Source: Rubrivivax rivuli (GTDB lineage: Bacteria > Pseudomonadota > Gammaproteobacteria > Burkholderiales > Burkholderiaceae_C). From it: a stretch of DNA of 64,000 bases. The position numbers and the translations under genes were made by a program. The stretch spans positions 558,001 to 622,000 of the forward strand of contig NZ_SACR01000002.1 of the NCBI RefSeq assembly GCF_004016505.1. Reading direction: 5' to 3'. A model generated the notes under the pieces. The model was not told the DNA's origin and did not search any database. It saw only the letters and a list, made by a program, of their open reading frames with translations. Positions 1-10,004 of this stretch are shown here, one piece after another; within the stretch, counting starts at the first letter, position 1, and each line of letters opens with the position of its first letter.

Positions 1-771
1 TACCCGCTGATCTGGCTGGTGGGCGCCACCTTCAAGACCAACGCCGAGATCTTCACCGAGATCGGCTTCTGGCCCAGCCGGCTGGACTTCGGCGCGTATG
101 AAAAGGGCTGGAAGACCAGCACCGAGTACACCTTCGCGACCTACTTCCTCAACAGCTTCATCATCACCGTGCCGCGCATCATCGTCACGGTGATCAGCTG
201 CGTGCTGGTGGCGTACGCGTTTGCGCGCTTCGAGTTCTGGGGCAAGAAGTCGCTGTTCGCCATCATGGTGGGCACGATGATGCTGCCGCTCATCGTGCTG
301 CGGCTGCCGCAGTACCTGATGTTCCGCGAAGTGGGCATGCTCGACAGCTACTGGCCGCTGATCCTGCCCAGCGCCTTCGCCACCGACACCTTCTTCGTGT
401 TCATGCTCGTGCAGTTCCTGCGCGGCATCCCGCGTGACATGGAAGAGGCCGCGATGATCGACGGCTGCAACGCCATCCAGATGCTGTGGCACATCATCGT
501 GCCGCTGCTCAAGCCGGCCATCATCAGCGTGGTCGTCTTCCAGTTCATCTGGACGATGAACGACTTCATGGGGCCGCTGATCTATCTCGCCAGCGTCGAG
601 AAGTACCCCGTGAGCCTGGCGCTGAAGATGAGCATCGGCGCCACCGAAGAGGTCGAGTGGGCCAACGTCATCGCCATCAGCGTGGTGGCCCTGCTGCCTT
701 CCGTTGCGGTGTTCTTTGCCGCCCAGAAACATTTCATCGAAGGTGCCGCCAGCAGCGGCATCAAAGGCTGA
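1..771 (+). CDS. Carbohydrate ABC transporter permease (MalG/TogN-like), 5'-truncated
   Basis: Inner-membrane subunit of a sugar importer. The reading frame is open to the first base of the window, so the true start lies upstream; the first residues seen are already in the first membrane segment (YPLIWLVGATFKTN). About 256 codons are visible, with several hydrophobic segments. The cytoplasmic EAA loop is present (EEAAMIDGCNAIQMLWHIIVPLLKP, described here by its ends), which docks onto the ATPase. The carboxy end IEGAASSGIKG is typical of MalG-type permeases. The ATPase gene follows after 3 bases, then the binding protein and pectin enzymes, so oligogalacturonide import is the likely role (inferred from context). 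The partner permease should lie just upstream of the window. Confidence 0.93.
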   Translation, partial: YPLIWLVGATFKTNAEIFTEIGFWPSRLDFGAYEKGWKTSTEYTFATYFLNSFIITVPRIIVTVISCVLVAYAFARFEFWGKKSLFAIMVGTMMLPLIVLRLPQYLMFREVGMLDSYWPLILPSAFATDTFFVFMLVQFLRGIPRDMEEAAMIDGCNAIQMLWHIIVPLLKPAIISVVVFQFIWTMNDFMGPLIYLASVEKYPVSLALKMSIGATEEVEWANVIAISVVALLPSVAVFFAAQKHFIEGAASSGIKG

Positions 772-774
772 GCC

Positions 775-1895
<1,121 letters not shown>

Positions 1896-1899
<4 letters not shown>

Positions 1900-3200
1900 A
1901 GCGCCGCCTGCTGCTGCAAGGCCTGGGCGCCGCGACGCTCAGCGCCCCCGCGCTGGCGCAGAAGGATGCGCGTGTGCTGCGCTTCGCGTGGTGGGGCGGC
2001 GCGGCGCGCCACGGCGCCACGCTGGCCGCGGTGCGGCTCTTCGAGCAGCGCAACGCGGGCCTGCGCATCAAGTCGGAGTACATGGGCTTCAACGGCTACC
2101 TCGAGCGCCTGACCACGCAGGTGGCCGGCGGCAGCGAGCCCGACGTGATGCAGATCAACTGGGCCTGGCTGGCGATGTTCAGCAAGCGCGGCAGCGGCTT
2201 CACCGACCTCACGCCGCTGCTGGGCCCGGCCGTGCGCGAACAGTTGCCCGAGGCCGAACTCGCCACCGGCCGCGTGGCCGGCAAGCTCAACGCGCTGCCT
2301 GTGAGCTACAGCGCGCGCGTGATGCTGTGGAACCCCAGCACCTTCGAGCGCGTGGGCCTGGCCCTGCCCAAGACCTGGGACGAACTCTTTGCCGCCGGCC
2401 CGGTGTTCCGCAACAAGCTGGGCGAGGGCGCCTTTCCGCTGGACGGTGAGCTCTACGACATGATCCTGCTCGCCCAGACCTGGGTGCAGCAGAAACACGG
2501 CACGCCCTTCATCGCGCCGGCCACGGCCGAAGGCCCCAGCCGCGTGGCGATGAACGAAGCCGCGGCGCTGGACTGGGTGCGCATCTACCAGCGCCTGGTG
2601 AAGGAGCACGTGGCCACGCCGCTGCCGCTGCGCGCCAGCCTGGGCGGCGCTGAAAAGCCCACCGAGCAGCAGCCAGATTGGGTGACCGGCCGCTGGGCCG
2701 GCAACTACACCTGGGATTCGGCGATTCCGCTGCGCGCCAGCACGCTGAAGCCCCCGCAGCGCCTGGCCCTGGGCGATTTCCCCACCCTGCCCGGCGCCCT
2801 GCACAGCGGCATGTTCGGCCGCCCCACGCTGATGTATGCCGTGGGCCGCCACTGCAAGCAGCCCGAGCTGGCGGCCAGGCTCATCGAGTTTCTGCTCACC
2901 GACCTGGACGCCGCACGCCTGCTCGGCCGCACGCGCGGCCTGCCCGGCGCGCGCGGCCCGCTGCAGCAGCTGGAGCGTGAGGGCCAGTTGCCCGCGCTGG
3001 AGCTGCAAGCGCACCGGCAGATCCAGGCCCAGCGCGATGCCGGCCGCCTGCCCTTGCCGGGCCCGCTCTTCGAGCACCCGCGAATGCTCAAGTTCATGCG
3101 CGAAGTTTTCGAGACGGTGGCGTACAACAAGACCACCGACATCGCCGCCGCGCGCCGCCTCATCACCGATGGCGCTGCGCTACTCAACCGCATCAAGTAA
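1896..3200 (+). CDS. Extracellular sugar-binding protein of the ABC importer (TogB-like)
   Basis: A 434-residue periplasmic solute-binding protein of the MalE/UgpB class (family 1 extracellular binding proteins). It starts with MKRRLLLQGLGAATLSAPALA, a signal peptide of about 21 residues with a twin basic pair. The mature part has the family features WWGG near the start, ITTQVAGGSEPDV-like linker and repeated aromatic residues expected for sugar stacking. The start codon overlaps the ATPase stop (ATGA). It is the last gene of the transporter set and is followed after 33 bases by oligogalacturonate lyase, so its ligand is probably an oligogalacturonide. The exact ligand cannot be read from sequence. 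Confidence 0.93.
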
Positions 3201-3233
3201 GAACCACGGCGGCCTTGTCGGGCCGAGCCCCTC

Positions 3234-4394
3234 ATGCCCAAGCACACCGAACGCCAGCTGCAATTCGTCACCCGCGCCGACCCCGACACCGGCGCGCGGG
3301 TCACGCGGCTCACGCCCACCGACGTCACCTGCCACCGCAATTACTTCTACCAGAAGTGCTTCACGAACGATGGCTCGAAGCTGATCTTCGGCGCCGAGTT
3401 CGGCCCCGGCACGAATTGGAACTACCACCTGCTCGACCTGCAAAGCCAGACGGCCGTGCAGCTCAGCGACGGTGCCGGTGAAAACACCTTCGGCGGCTTC
3501 CTGAGCCCCGACGACCAGCACCTCTATTTCGTGCGCGGCGGCCGCACGCTGGTGCGCCTGGCACTCCAGGGCCTGCACGAAGACGTGGTCTACACCGTGC
3601 CCGAAGGCTGGGTGGGCTACGGCACCTGGGTGAGCAACAGCGCCTGCACGAAGATGGTGGGCATCGAGATCGCGCAGGCCGATTGGTCGCCGCTGTCCGA
3701 CTGGAAGCAGTTCGCCGAGATGTACCACCGGCAACCGCTGTGCCGGCTGTTCAGCATCGACCTGGCCACCGGCGCACGGACCGTCATCCTCGAACAGAAA
3801 GGCTGGCTCGGCCACCCGCAATACCGCCCCGGCGACGACCACACCGTGGCCTACTGCCACGAAGGCCCGCACGACTTGGTGGACGCGCGCATGTGGTTCA
3901 TCAACGAAGACGGCACCAAGCGCCGCTGCGGCAAGGTGCACGCACCCGGCGAGAGCTGCACGCACGAGTTCTGGGTGCCCGATGGCAGCGCCATGGCCTT
4001 CGTGAGCTACTTCAAGGGCGAGCGTGAACGCTGGATCTGCAGCCTGGACCCCGTGACGCTGGAAAGCCGCCAGCTCATGCAAATGCCGCCCTGCTCGCAC
4101 CTGATGAGCAACCACGACGGCAGCCTGATGGTGGGCGACGGCTGCGGCAGCCCGGCCGACGTGGCCGACGCCAGCAGCCACGCGATCGATCACGACCCCT
4201 ACCTGCACCTCTTCGACATGCAGGCCGGCACCACCACGCGCATCGCCCGGCACGACAGCAGCTGGAAGGTGCACAAGGGCAACCGGCAGGTCACGCACCC
4301 GCACCCCAGCTTCACGCCCGACGGGAAACAGGTGCTGTTCAGCGCCGATGCCGAAGGCGAGCCGGCCCTCTACCTTGCAGACCTGCCTGCGTAA
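3234..4394 (+). CDS. ogl: Oligogalacturonate lyase (PL22)
   Basis: A 386-residue cytoplasmic enzyme, close to the usual length of about 388. It splits digalacturonate and short unsaturated oligogalacturonates to 4-deoxy-L-threo-5-hexosulose uronate by beta-elimination. Family features are the beta-propeller repeats and the conserved strings CHRNYFYQKCF, FTNDGSKLIF, CTHEFWVPDG and SHLMSNHDGSLMVGDG, with the His residues thought to hold the metal ion. There is no signal peptide, as expected for the cytoplasmic enzyme. It follows the transporter genes and precedes the secreted pectinase, so import and intracellular depolymerisation are coded together. Confidence 0.95.
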   Translation: MPKHTERQLQFVTRADPDTGARVTRLTPTDVTCHRNYFYQKCFTNDGSKLIFGAEFGPGTNWNYHLLDLQSQTAVQLSDGAGENTFGGFLSPDDQHLYFVRGGRTLVRLALQGLHEDVVYTVPEGWVGYGTWVSNSACTKMVGIEIAQADWSPLSDWKQFAEMYHRQPLCRLFSIDLATGARTVILEQKGWLGHPQYRPGDDHTVAYCHEGPHDLVDARMWFINEDGTKRRCGKVHAPGESCTHEFWVPDGSAMAFVSYFKGERERWICSLDPVTLESRQLMQMPPCSHLMSNHDGSLMVGDGCGSPADVADASSHAIDHDPYLHLFDMQAGTTTRIARHDSSWKVHKGNRQVTHPHPSFTPDGKQVLFSADAEGEPALYLADLPA

Positions 4395-4398
4395 GCCC

Positions 4399-6810
4399 AT
4401 GACGCCGAGCCTCGCGCTGCTGCTGCTGTCCACCCTGGCCGGCGCGGCGGCGGCGGCCACGCCCGGCACCGACAACCACACCGGCCCGCTGCGCCCGCAG
4501 CTGAGCACGGCCCAGGCCGCCGAACACACCGCGGCGCACTACCTGGCCGACGGCCCCACGCCCTGGGCGCCGGCGGCGGTGGACACCCACGCGCTGAAGC
4601 CCGACTTCATCGTCGCCGCCGACGGCAGCGGCACGCACCGCACGGTGCAGGCCGCGGTGGATGCCGTGCCCGCGGCCACCGCCAGCAACAACGGGCGCCG
4701 CTGGGTCATCCAGATCCGCCCCGGCACCTACCGCGAGCCCTTGTGCGTGCAAGGCAAGGCCCCGCTGACGCTCATCGGCGTGCCCGGCGATGCCGGCGCC
4801 GTGCGGCTGGTGGAAGGCCGCTACAACGCGCAGACCAAACCCGCCGGCACCGCGGCCCACGCCTGCTGGCCCGACCTGGCCGCCACCACCTACGGCACCT
4901 ACGGCAGCGCCAGCGTGGTGTTCGCCAGCGACGACCTCACCGCCGTCCACCTCACCATCGCCAACGACGCGATGGACGGCGTGAAGGCCGGCCAGGGCTA
5001 CCCACCCGGCGCCGGTGAAAGCGGCGGCGCGCAGGCCGTGGCGCTGATGACCATCGGCGACCGCGTGCTGCTGGAACGCGTGCACCTGCTCGCCCACCAG
5101 GACACGCTGCACGTGCGCCGCGCGAAACCCACGCTGCCTGGCCGCGTGCTGGTGCGTGCCAGCCTGATCGCCGGCGATGTGGACTACATCTTCGGCAACG
5201 CCACGCTCGTCATCGACGACAGCACCATCCTGCAGCGCGCCGGCCGCCGCCAGCCGCCCAACGGCGGCCACGTGCTGGCGCCCAGCACACCGGCCGCGGC
5301 GCGCCTGGGTTTCCTGGTGCAGCGCACGCGCTTCACGGCCGAGCCGGGCGTGGCGCCCGCCAGCATCAGCCTGGGGCGGGCCTGGGACGAAGGCGTGGCG
5401 CGCGGCACCTGGCAGCCGGGCGTTTCGCCCAACGGCCAGGTGCTGATCCGCGACAGCCAGCTCGGGCCCCACCTGGGCGGCTGGTCGGCCAGCACCTCGC
5501 GCCGGCCTTTTGCGGCCACGGGCGAGCAGGCCAACCGCTTCTTCGAGTTCAACAACCGGGCGCTGCCGGCCGACCCGGCGCGCGAAGTGCTGGCTGCCGA
5601 TGGCGGCTGGGCCGCAGCCGAAGGCGGCACGCGCGGCGGCGCCGAGGCCGCGCCCGAAGACGTGCACACCGTGCGCACGGCCGCGCAGCTGCGCGCCGCA
5701 CTGAAGCCCCACCTCGGCACCGACGGCCGCCCCGGCGTGCAGCGCCCGCGCCTGGTGAAGATCGCCGGCCGCATCGACCTGGCCCAGGCCGACGACGGAC
5801 GCGCCCTGGGCTTCGATGACTTCCGCGACCCCGCCTTCAGCTGGGACGCCTTCGAAGCCGCCTACGCCCCTGCCACCTGGGGCAAGAAGAAGCCCGAAGG
5901 CCCGCTGGAAGAAGCCCGCCAGCGCTCGGCCAAACGCCAGGCCGCGCAGGTGATGGTGGCCGTGCCTTCCAACACCACGATCGTGGGCCTCGGCGCCGGC
6001 GCCGAGATCACGGGCGGCGGCCTGGTGCTCGACGGCGTGCAGCAGGTCGTCCTGCGCCACCTGCACCTGCGCCGCGCCTACGACCACTTCCCGGCCTGGG
6101 ATCCGAACGACAACGCCGGCGGCGAATGGAACTCGGCCTACGACACGCTGATGCTGCGCAACGCGCGCCACGTGTGGGTGAACCACTGCCTGTTTGACGA
6201 TGGCGTCCCCGCGACCCCGTCCGAGCGCGTGATCTTCGGCCGACCGCTGCAGCGCTTCGATGGCCTGCTCGACATCATCCGCGGCAGCCAGTTCGTCACC
6301 GTGAGCCACAGCCATTTCCGCGGCCACGACAAGACCGTGCTCATCGGCAACAGCGACAGCCTCACCAGCGACGACGGCAAGCTGCAGGTGACGCTGCACC
6401 ACAACCTCTGGGAAGACGTGAAGGAGCGCGCCCCGCGCGTGCGCTACGGGCAGGTGCACCTGCTGAACAACCTCTACCTCGTCAACCCCGGCAGCGAGTT
6501 CGGCTACTCGCTGGGCCTGGGCCAGGGCTCGCGCGTGTTCAGCGAAAGCAACGCCTGGCAGACACCACCCACGGTGGCGCCCGCCCAGCTGGTGCGTGTG
6601 CTCAAGGGCAGCCTCTTCCGCGACCAGGGTTCGCTGCACAACGGCCGGCTGCTGGACCTGGCCGCCACGCTGCGCGCCAGCGGCGCCAGCGTTTCCGATG
6701 CGCTGGGCTGGCACCCCCCCCACCCGCCCGCTGCCGACCCAGCTGCATCCGTGCCCGCCCGCGTGCGCGCCACGGCCGGGCCGGGGTGGTTGTGGCTGGG
6801 GGCCCCATGA
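4399..6810 (+). CDS. Secreted bifunctional pectinesterase (CE8)-pectate lyase (PL1) fusion
   Basis: An 803-residue two-domain pectinase. The start at 4399 is chosen over an in-frame ATG at 4348 because it gives a clean signal peptide (MTPSLALLLLSTLAGAAAAA) and avoids overlap with ogl. Residues about 60-380 are a CE8 pectin methylesterase: QDTLHV (Q234, D235), GDVDYIFG (D262) and LGRAW (R327) match the catalytic Gln/Asp/Asp/Arg pattern. Residues about 415-760 are a PL1 pectate lyase: WVNHCLFDDG, DGLLDIIRGSQFVTVSHSHF, HDKTVLIGNSD and the catalytic RAPRVR (R677, R682). Esterase action makes the substrate for the lyase, so the fusion does two consecutive steps in one protein. The site of action is periplasm or outside the cell. 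Confidence 0.93.
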   Translation: MTPSLALLLLSTLAGAAAAATPGTDNHTGPLRPQLSTAQAAEHTAAHYLADGPTPWAPAAVDTHALKPDFIVAADGSGTHRTVQAAVDAVPAATASNNGRRWVIQIRPGTYREPLCVQGKAPLTLIGVPGDAGAVRLVEGRYNAQTKPAGTAAHACWPDLAATTYGTYGSASVVFASDDLTAVHLTIANDAMDGVKAGQGYPPGAGESGGAQAVALMTIGDRVLLERVHLLAHQDTLHVRRAKPTLPGRVLVRASLIAGDVDYIFGNATLVIDDSTILQRAGRRQPPNGGHVLAPSTPAAARLGFLVQRTRFTAEPGVAPASISLGRAWDEGVARGTWQPGVSPNGQVLIRDSQLGPHLGGWSASTSRRPFAATGEQANRFFEFNNRALPADPAREVLAADGGWAAAEGGTRGGAEAAPEDVHTVRTAAQLRAALKPHLGTDGRPGVQRPRLVKIAGRIDLAQADDGRALGFDDFRDPAFSWDAFEAAYAPATWGKKKPEGPLEEARQRSAKRQAAQVMVAVPSNTTIVGLGAGAEITGGGLVLDGVQQVVLRHLHLRRAYDHFPAWDPNDNAGGEWNSAYDTLMLRNARHVWVNHCLFDDGVPATPSERVIFGRPLQRFDGLLDIIRGSQFVTVSHSHFRGHDKTVLIGNSDSLTSDDGKLQVTLHHNLWEDVKERAPRVRYGQVHLLNNLYLVNPGSEFGYSLGLGQGSRVFSESNAWQTPPTVAPAQLVRVLKGSLFRDQGSLHNGRLLDLAATLRASGASVSDALGWHPPHPPAADPAASVPARVRATAGPGWLWLGAP

Positions 6811-6875
6811 GCCGCGGCGCCAGCGCCCGCAGGCCGGCGCCCGCCGTGCCCGCCAGTCGGTTCACAATATCTTCT

Positions 6876-6903
6876 GAAACGCCAGCCCGAAACGATCGAA
6901 ACA
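6876..6903 (+). promoter_or_regulatory. Three GAAAC(G/A) repeats upstream of the IclR gene
   Basis: GAAACG at 6876-6881, GAAACG at 6889-6894 and GAAACA at 6898-6903 sit within the 30 bases before the regulator start, in an A-rich patch that stands out from the local G+C. IclR-type operators often contain TGAAA half-sites, but here the copies are direct, not inverted. Autoregulatory site is a guess. Confidence 0.25.
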
Positions 6904-6905
6904 AC

Positions 6906-7730
6906 ATGGACGACGACAGCTACGACGCCCGGCAGCCCGAATCGGTGGCCGCGGTCCTGAAAGTCTTCGCCATCCTGCAGTCGCTGTCGGAGCGGGACGA
7001 AACCGGCATCAGCGAACTCTCGGTGCGCCTGGCCATGCCCAAGGCCACGGTCTACCGCTTCCTGCAGACGATGAAGACGCTGGGCTACGTGCGCCAGCAG
7101 GTCGACAGCGAGCGCTACGGCCTGTCGATGCGCATGTTCGAACTCGGCGCCAAGGCGCTGCAGTACCCGGATCTCGTGGAGATCTGCAAGCCGCACATGC
7201 AGAGCCTGAGTGACGCCACTGGCGAGACGGTGCACCTGGGCACGCTGATCGACAGCGAGATCATCTACGTGCACAAGGTCGACAGCCGCCACATGCTGGG
7301 CATGTACTCGCGCGTGGGGCGCCGCGCGCCGCTGCACTGCACGGCCATCGGCAAGGTGCTGCTGGCCTGGGAGAGCCCGGCCCGCCGCGCGCAGATCCTG
7401 CAAGGCTGCGACTTCAAGCCCTACCGCGAGAAGACCATCACCACGCTGGAAGCCTTCAACGCCGAACTCGAACGCACGCTGGCCCAGGGCTTCGGGCAGG
7501 ACCGCGAAGAGTTCGACGACCACATCCGCTGCGCCGGCATCCCCATCTTCGACCGCCAGAACCAGGTGGTGGCCGGCCTGAGCGTGAGCTTCCCCACCTT
7601 CCGCTACGACACCGCGCGCGAGCCCGAACTCGTGGCCATGCTGCGCGACGCCAGCCGCGACATCTCGCGCCAGCTGGGCTGCACGCAGTTCCCGCTGGAC
7701 CCGGTGGAAGCCCCCGGCGCCCGCCGCTGA
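6906..7730 (+). CDS. kdgR: IclR-family regulator, KdgR-like
   Basis: A 274-residue transcription factor. The ATG at 6906 (MDDDSYDARQ) is preferred to an upstream in-frame start at 6786 that would overlap the pectinase gene and add a low-complexity leader. Residues about 15-75 form a winged helix-turn-helix (GISELSVRLAMPKATVYRFLQTM, given by its ends). The rest is the IclR effector domain, with the string MYSRVGRRAPLHCTAIGKVLLA closely following the KdgR pattern. KdgR proteins repress pectin genes and are released by 2-keto-3-deoxygluconate. The position directly after the pectinase fits control of this locus. The symbol rests on this resemblance and context, not on a search. Confidence 0.85.
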   Translation: MDDDSYDARQPESVAAVLKVFAILQSLSERDETGISELSVRLAMPKATVYRFLQTMKTLGYVRQQVDSERYGLSMRMFELGAKALQYPDLVEICKPHMQSLSDATGETVHLGTLIDSEIIYVHKVDSRHMLGMYSRVGRRAPLHCTAIGKVLLAWESPARRAQILQGCDFKPYREKTITTLEAFNAELERTLAQGFGQDREEFDDHIRCAGIPIFDRQNQVVAGLSVSFPTFRYDTAREPELVAMLRDASRDISRQLGCTQFPLDPVEAPGARR

Positions 7731-7752
7731 ACCCGCACCCGAAAGCCTGCCG

Positions 7753-8547
7753 ATGAAGCCCAACCCCCTGCGCCAGCTGTGGGCGCAAGACCGCGCGGCG
7801 CTCAACGGCTGGCTGGCCGTGCCCAACAGCTTCAGCGCCGAGGTGATGGCGCGACAGGGCTACGACACCCTCACCATCGACCTGCAGCACGGCCTGGCCG
7901 ACGCCGGCGCGCTGGTGCCGATGCTGCAGGCCCTCAGCACCACCGCCACCGTGCCCGTGGTGCGCGTGCCCTGGCTGGAGCCGGGCATCCTGATGCGCGC
8001 GCTCGACGCCGGCGCCATGGCCGTCATCTGCCCCATGGTCAACACGCGAGAAGACGCGCAGAAGCTCGTGGCCTGGACGCACTACGCCCCGCAGGGCACG
8101 CGCAGCGTGGGCCCCATCCGCGCGGTGCAGCTGCACGGGCCCGAGTACGTGGCGCGCGCGAACAGCGAGATCGTGGTCTTCGCGATGATCGAAACCGCGC
8201 AGGCGCTGGACAACCTCGACAGCATCCTCTCGGTGGAAGGGCTGGACGCGGTCTACGTCGGCCCGTCCGACCTCTCGATGAGCCTGGGCTGCAAGCCCAC
8301 CTTCGACGATGTCGAGCCGAAAGTGCAGCAGGCCATCGAGCACATCGCCCAGCGCGCGAAGGCGCACGGCCTGTTCGCGGGCATCCACAACGGCCGCACC
8401 GAGGTGGCGCAGGCGCGCATCGAACTCGGCTACCGCTTCGTGACGCTGGCCTCCGACGTGAACCTGCTCGTGGAAGGTTCGCGCCGCGTGCTGGGCGCCA
8501 TGCGCGGCAGCCTGGGCGCCGACCTGGGCGCGCGGGCCAAGCCATGA
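7753..8547 (+). CDS. HpcH/HpaI-type class II 2-oxo acid aldolase
   Basis: A 264-residue metal-dependent pyruvate aldolase of the HpcH/HpaI (4-hydroxy-2-oxoheptanedioate, 2-keto-3-deoxy-L-rhamnonate, 2-keto-3-deoxyglucarate) family. Conserved residues sit where expected: H46 in DLQHGLAD, E147 in FAMIETAQAL and D173 in VGPSDLSMSLG. It starts 22 bases after the KdgR-like gene on the same strand, so it is likely part of the pectin locus. The usual pectin pathway phosphorylates 2-keto-3-deoxygluconate and uses KDPG aldolase; direct retro-aldol cleavage by this enzyme is a possible alternative but is inference. Substrate cannot be fixed from sequence. Confidence 0.88.
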   Translation: MKPNPLRQLWAQDRAALNGWLAVPNSFSAEVMARQGYDTLTIDLQHGLADAGALVPMLQALSTTATVPVVRVPWLEPGILMRALDAGAMAVICPMVNTREDAQKLVAWTHYAPQGTRSVGPIRAVQLHGPEYVARANSEIVVFAMIETAQALDNLDSILSVEGLDAVYVGPSDLSMSLGCKPTFDDVEPKVQQAIEHIAQRAKAHGLFAGIHNGRTEVAQARIELGYRFVTLASDVNLLVEGSRRVLGAMRGSLGADLGARAKP

Positions 8548-8795
8548 AGCCCCTGAAACCAGCCACGGCGCCGCAGCCCTTCACGCTGCGCGGCGAACTC
8601 ATCACGCTGGACGCCCTGCTCAAGGCCACCGGCCTGGTGGGCAGCGGCGGCGAGGCCAAGCTGCTCATCACCGAGGGCCAGGTGCGTGTGGACGGCGAGG
8701 TGGAAACCCGCCGCGGCCGCAAGCTGCGCGGTGGTGAGACGGTGCAGGTGGGCGGCACCCAAGTGCAGGTGCAAGCCGGGCCCGCGCCGGGCTGA
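8544..8795 (+). CDS. Small S4-domain RNA-binding protein (YbcJ-like)
   Basis: An 83-residue protein consisting almost entirely of one S4 RNA-binding fold: ITLDALLKATGLVGSGGEAK, then LITEGQVRVDGEVETRRGRK and GGETVQV. This matches the YbcJ/RNA-binding S4 family, thought to bind structured RNA. Its ATG overlaps the aldolase stop (ATGA), so it is translationally coupled to the pectin locus although no functional link is known. It lacks any pseudouridine synthase domain, so it is not an RluB-type enzyme. Confidence 0.9.
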   Translation: MKPLKPATAPQPFTLRGELITLDALLKATGLVGSGGEAKLLITEGQVRVDGEVETRRGRKLRGGETVQVGGTQVQVQAGPAPG

Positions 8796-8810
8796 GAGAC
8801 ACTCGCGGGC

Positions 8811-9461
8811 ATGGACTACCCGCGCTACGACCCCGCTTCCCCGCTGACCCCGCTGCAGCCCGACGAACTGCAGGCGCTCGACCACCTGCTGCAGACGCTG
8901 CAGGCCACGCAGGACGGCGTGATGAGCCTGGATGGCGCCGACGGCTTCCTCACCGCGCTGGCGGTGGCCCCGGCCGGCCTGCTGGCCGAGCTGCCCACCG
9001 CCGAGTGGCTGCCCCAGGTGTGGGGCGGCGACAGCCCGCAGGGCCACGACGCGGCCGAGCCCTTCGCCAGCAAGCGCCTGCGCAAGAACACCGTGGTGCA
9101 GTTGCTGCGCCACCTGCGCCACGTGCAGGCCGAGCTGCAGCGGCCCGACGATTGGCAGCCCATCTTCAGCATCGCCGAACAGGGCGCCGACGAGTGGGCC
9201 GACGCCAGCGACTGGTGCGCCGGCTTCCTGCAGGCGGTGGACCTGTGGCCCAGCGCCTGGGACACCCCCGGCGGCGGCCCCTGGGGCGAGCCCGCACTGG
9301 CCCCGCTGCTGCAGCTGGGCGGCGGCCTGGACGGCGTGGACACGCCCGCGGTCGACGCCGAGGGCAACCCGCTGGACTTCGACGACCCGGCCTGCGTGGA
9401 CCGCCTCAGCCGCGCCGTGCCGGATGGCGTGCTGCGCCTGCAGGCGCTGCTAGCGGCCTGA
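8811..9461 (+). CDS. UPF0149 (YecA/YgfB) family protein
   Basis: A 216-residue acidic protein of the UPF0149 family. The family pattern is seen in LDHLLQTL, GVMSLDGADGFLTALAVAP and the conserved W residues of the second half (WLPQVWGG, WAGGFLQ-like DWCAGFLQAVDLWP). The C-terminal SEC-C zinc motif carried by YecA itself is absent. Molecular function is unknown. It starts 15 bases after the S4 gene and runs convergent to dgkA, with only 21 bases between the stop codons. An 11-base direct repeat (GGCCTGAGCGC) at 9455-9465 and 9467-9477 spans its stop codon. Confidence 0.85.
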   Translation: MDYPRYDPASPLTPLQPDELQALDHLLQTLQATQDGVMSLDGADGFLTALAVAPAGLLAELPTAEWLPQVWGGDSPQGHDAAEPFASKRLRKNTVVQLLRHLRHVQAELQRPDDWQPIFSIAEQGADEWADASDWCAGFLQAVDLWPSAWDTPGGGPWGEPALAPLLQLGGGLDGVDTPAVDAEGNPLDFDDPACVDRLSRAVPDGVLRLQALLAA

Positions 9462-9482
9462 GCGCAGGCCTGAGCGCCGCCC

Positions 9483-9896
9483 TCAGCGCCAGGGCGGCGC
9501 GGGCAGCAGCACCAGGCCCCAGGTGAAGGGCACGCCCAGCAGCGTCAGCAGCACGGCGGCGCTGCCCAGGTCTTTCGCACGGCCCAGCAGCGGCTGCAGC
9601 TCCAGCGACACGGCATCGGCCAGCGCCTCGATGGCCGAATTCAGCAGCTCCACCACCAGCACCGCCACCACGCTGGCCACCATCACCAGCAACTGCCAGC
9701 GCCCCGGCGCGAGGAAGGGCGCCGCCACCAGCAGCGGCGCGGCCAGCAGCAGCTCTTGCCGGAAAGCGGCTTCGTGGCGCACCGCGGCGCGCAGGCCGGC
9801 CCACGAGTAACGCAGCGCGCGGAAGACGCGGCCGATGCCGCCGCGGCTCTTGTAGGCGGCGGCCGGCGGGCTGGTGGGCGGGGCGGGTGCAGGCAT
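9483..9896 (-). CDS. dgkA: Diacylglycerol kinase, prokaryotic integral membrane type
   Basis: A 137-residue membrane enzyme that phosphorylates diacylglycerol to phosphatidate for lipid recycling. Three hydrophobic segments follow an N-terminal amphipathic part. The active-site string VELLNSAIEALADAVSLE carries the conserved Glu, Asn and Asp. The start at 9896 (MPAPAPPTSP) is preferred; an upstream in-frame start at 9998 would add a basic, unconserved leader. It is convergent with the UPF0149 gene and divergent from the methyltransferase gene, 108 bases away. Confidence 0.93.
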   Translation of the reverse strand: MPAPAPPTSPPAAAYKSRGGIGRVFRALRYSWAGLRAAVRHEAAFRQELLLAAPLLVAAPFLAPGRWQLLVMVASVVAVLVVELLNSAIEALADAVSLELQPLLGRAKDLGSAAVLLTLLGVPFTWGLVLLPAPPWR

Positions 9897-10004
9897 GAGG
9901 CTTATTGGGCGGCGGGCGGTACAGCATTTCAGGGTAGCACCAGCACACAGAGACAATCGGCCGGGCGAACCCCTGCCCTCCCTGCCCGGCCCGCCCACGC
10001 CCTG

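Noticed and set aside
4339..6723. 794-codon open frame antisense to the pectinase gene
   Set aside because: It is His/Ala/Gly/Arg-rich with no domain, and mirrors the third-base GC bias of a well-supported gene on the other strand.
9455..9477. 11-base direct repeat spanning the UPF0149 stop as an attachment site
   Set aside because: It is short, GC-rich and has no integrase or tRNA next to it.
9756..10004. N-terminal extension of the methyltransferase frame
   Set aside because: It is open but antisense to dgkA, low in conserved features, and the ATG at 10005 gives a sensible start.
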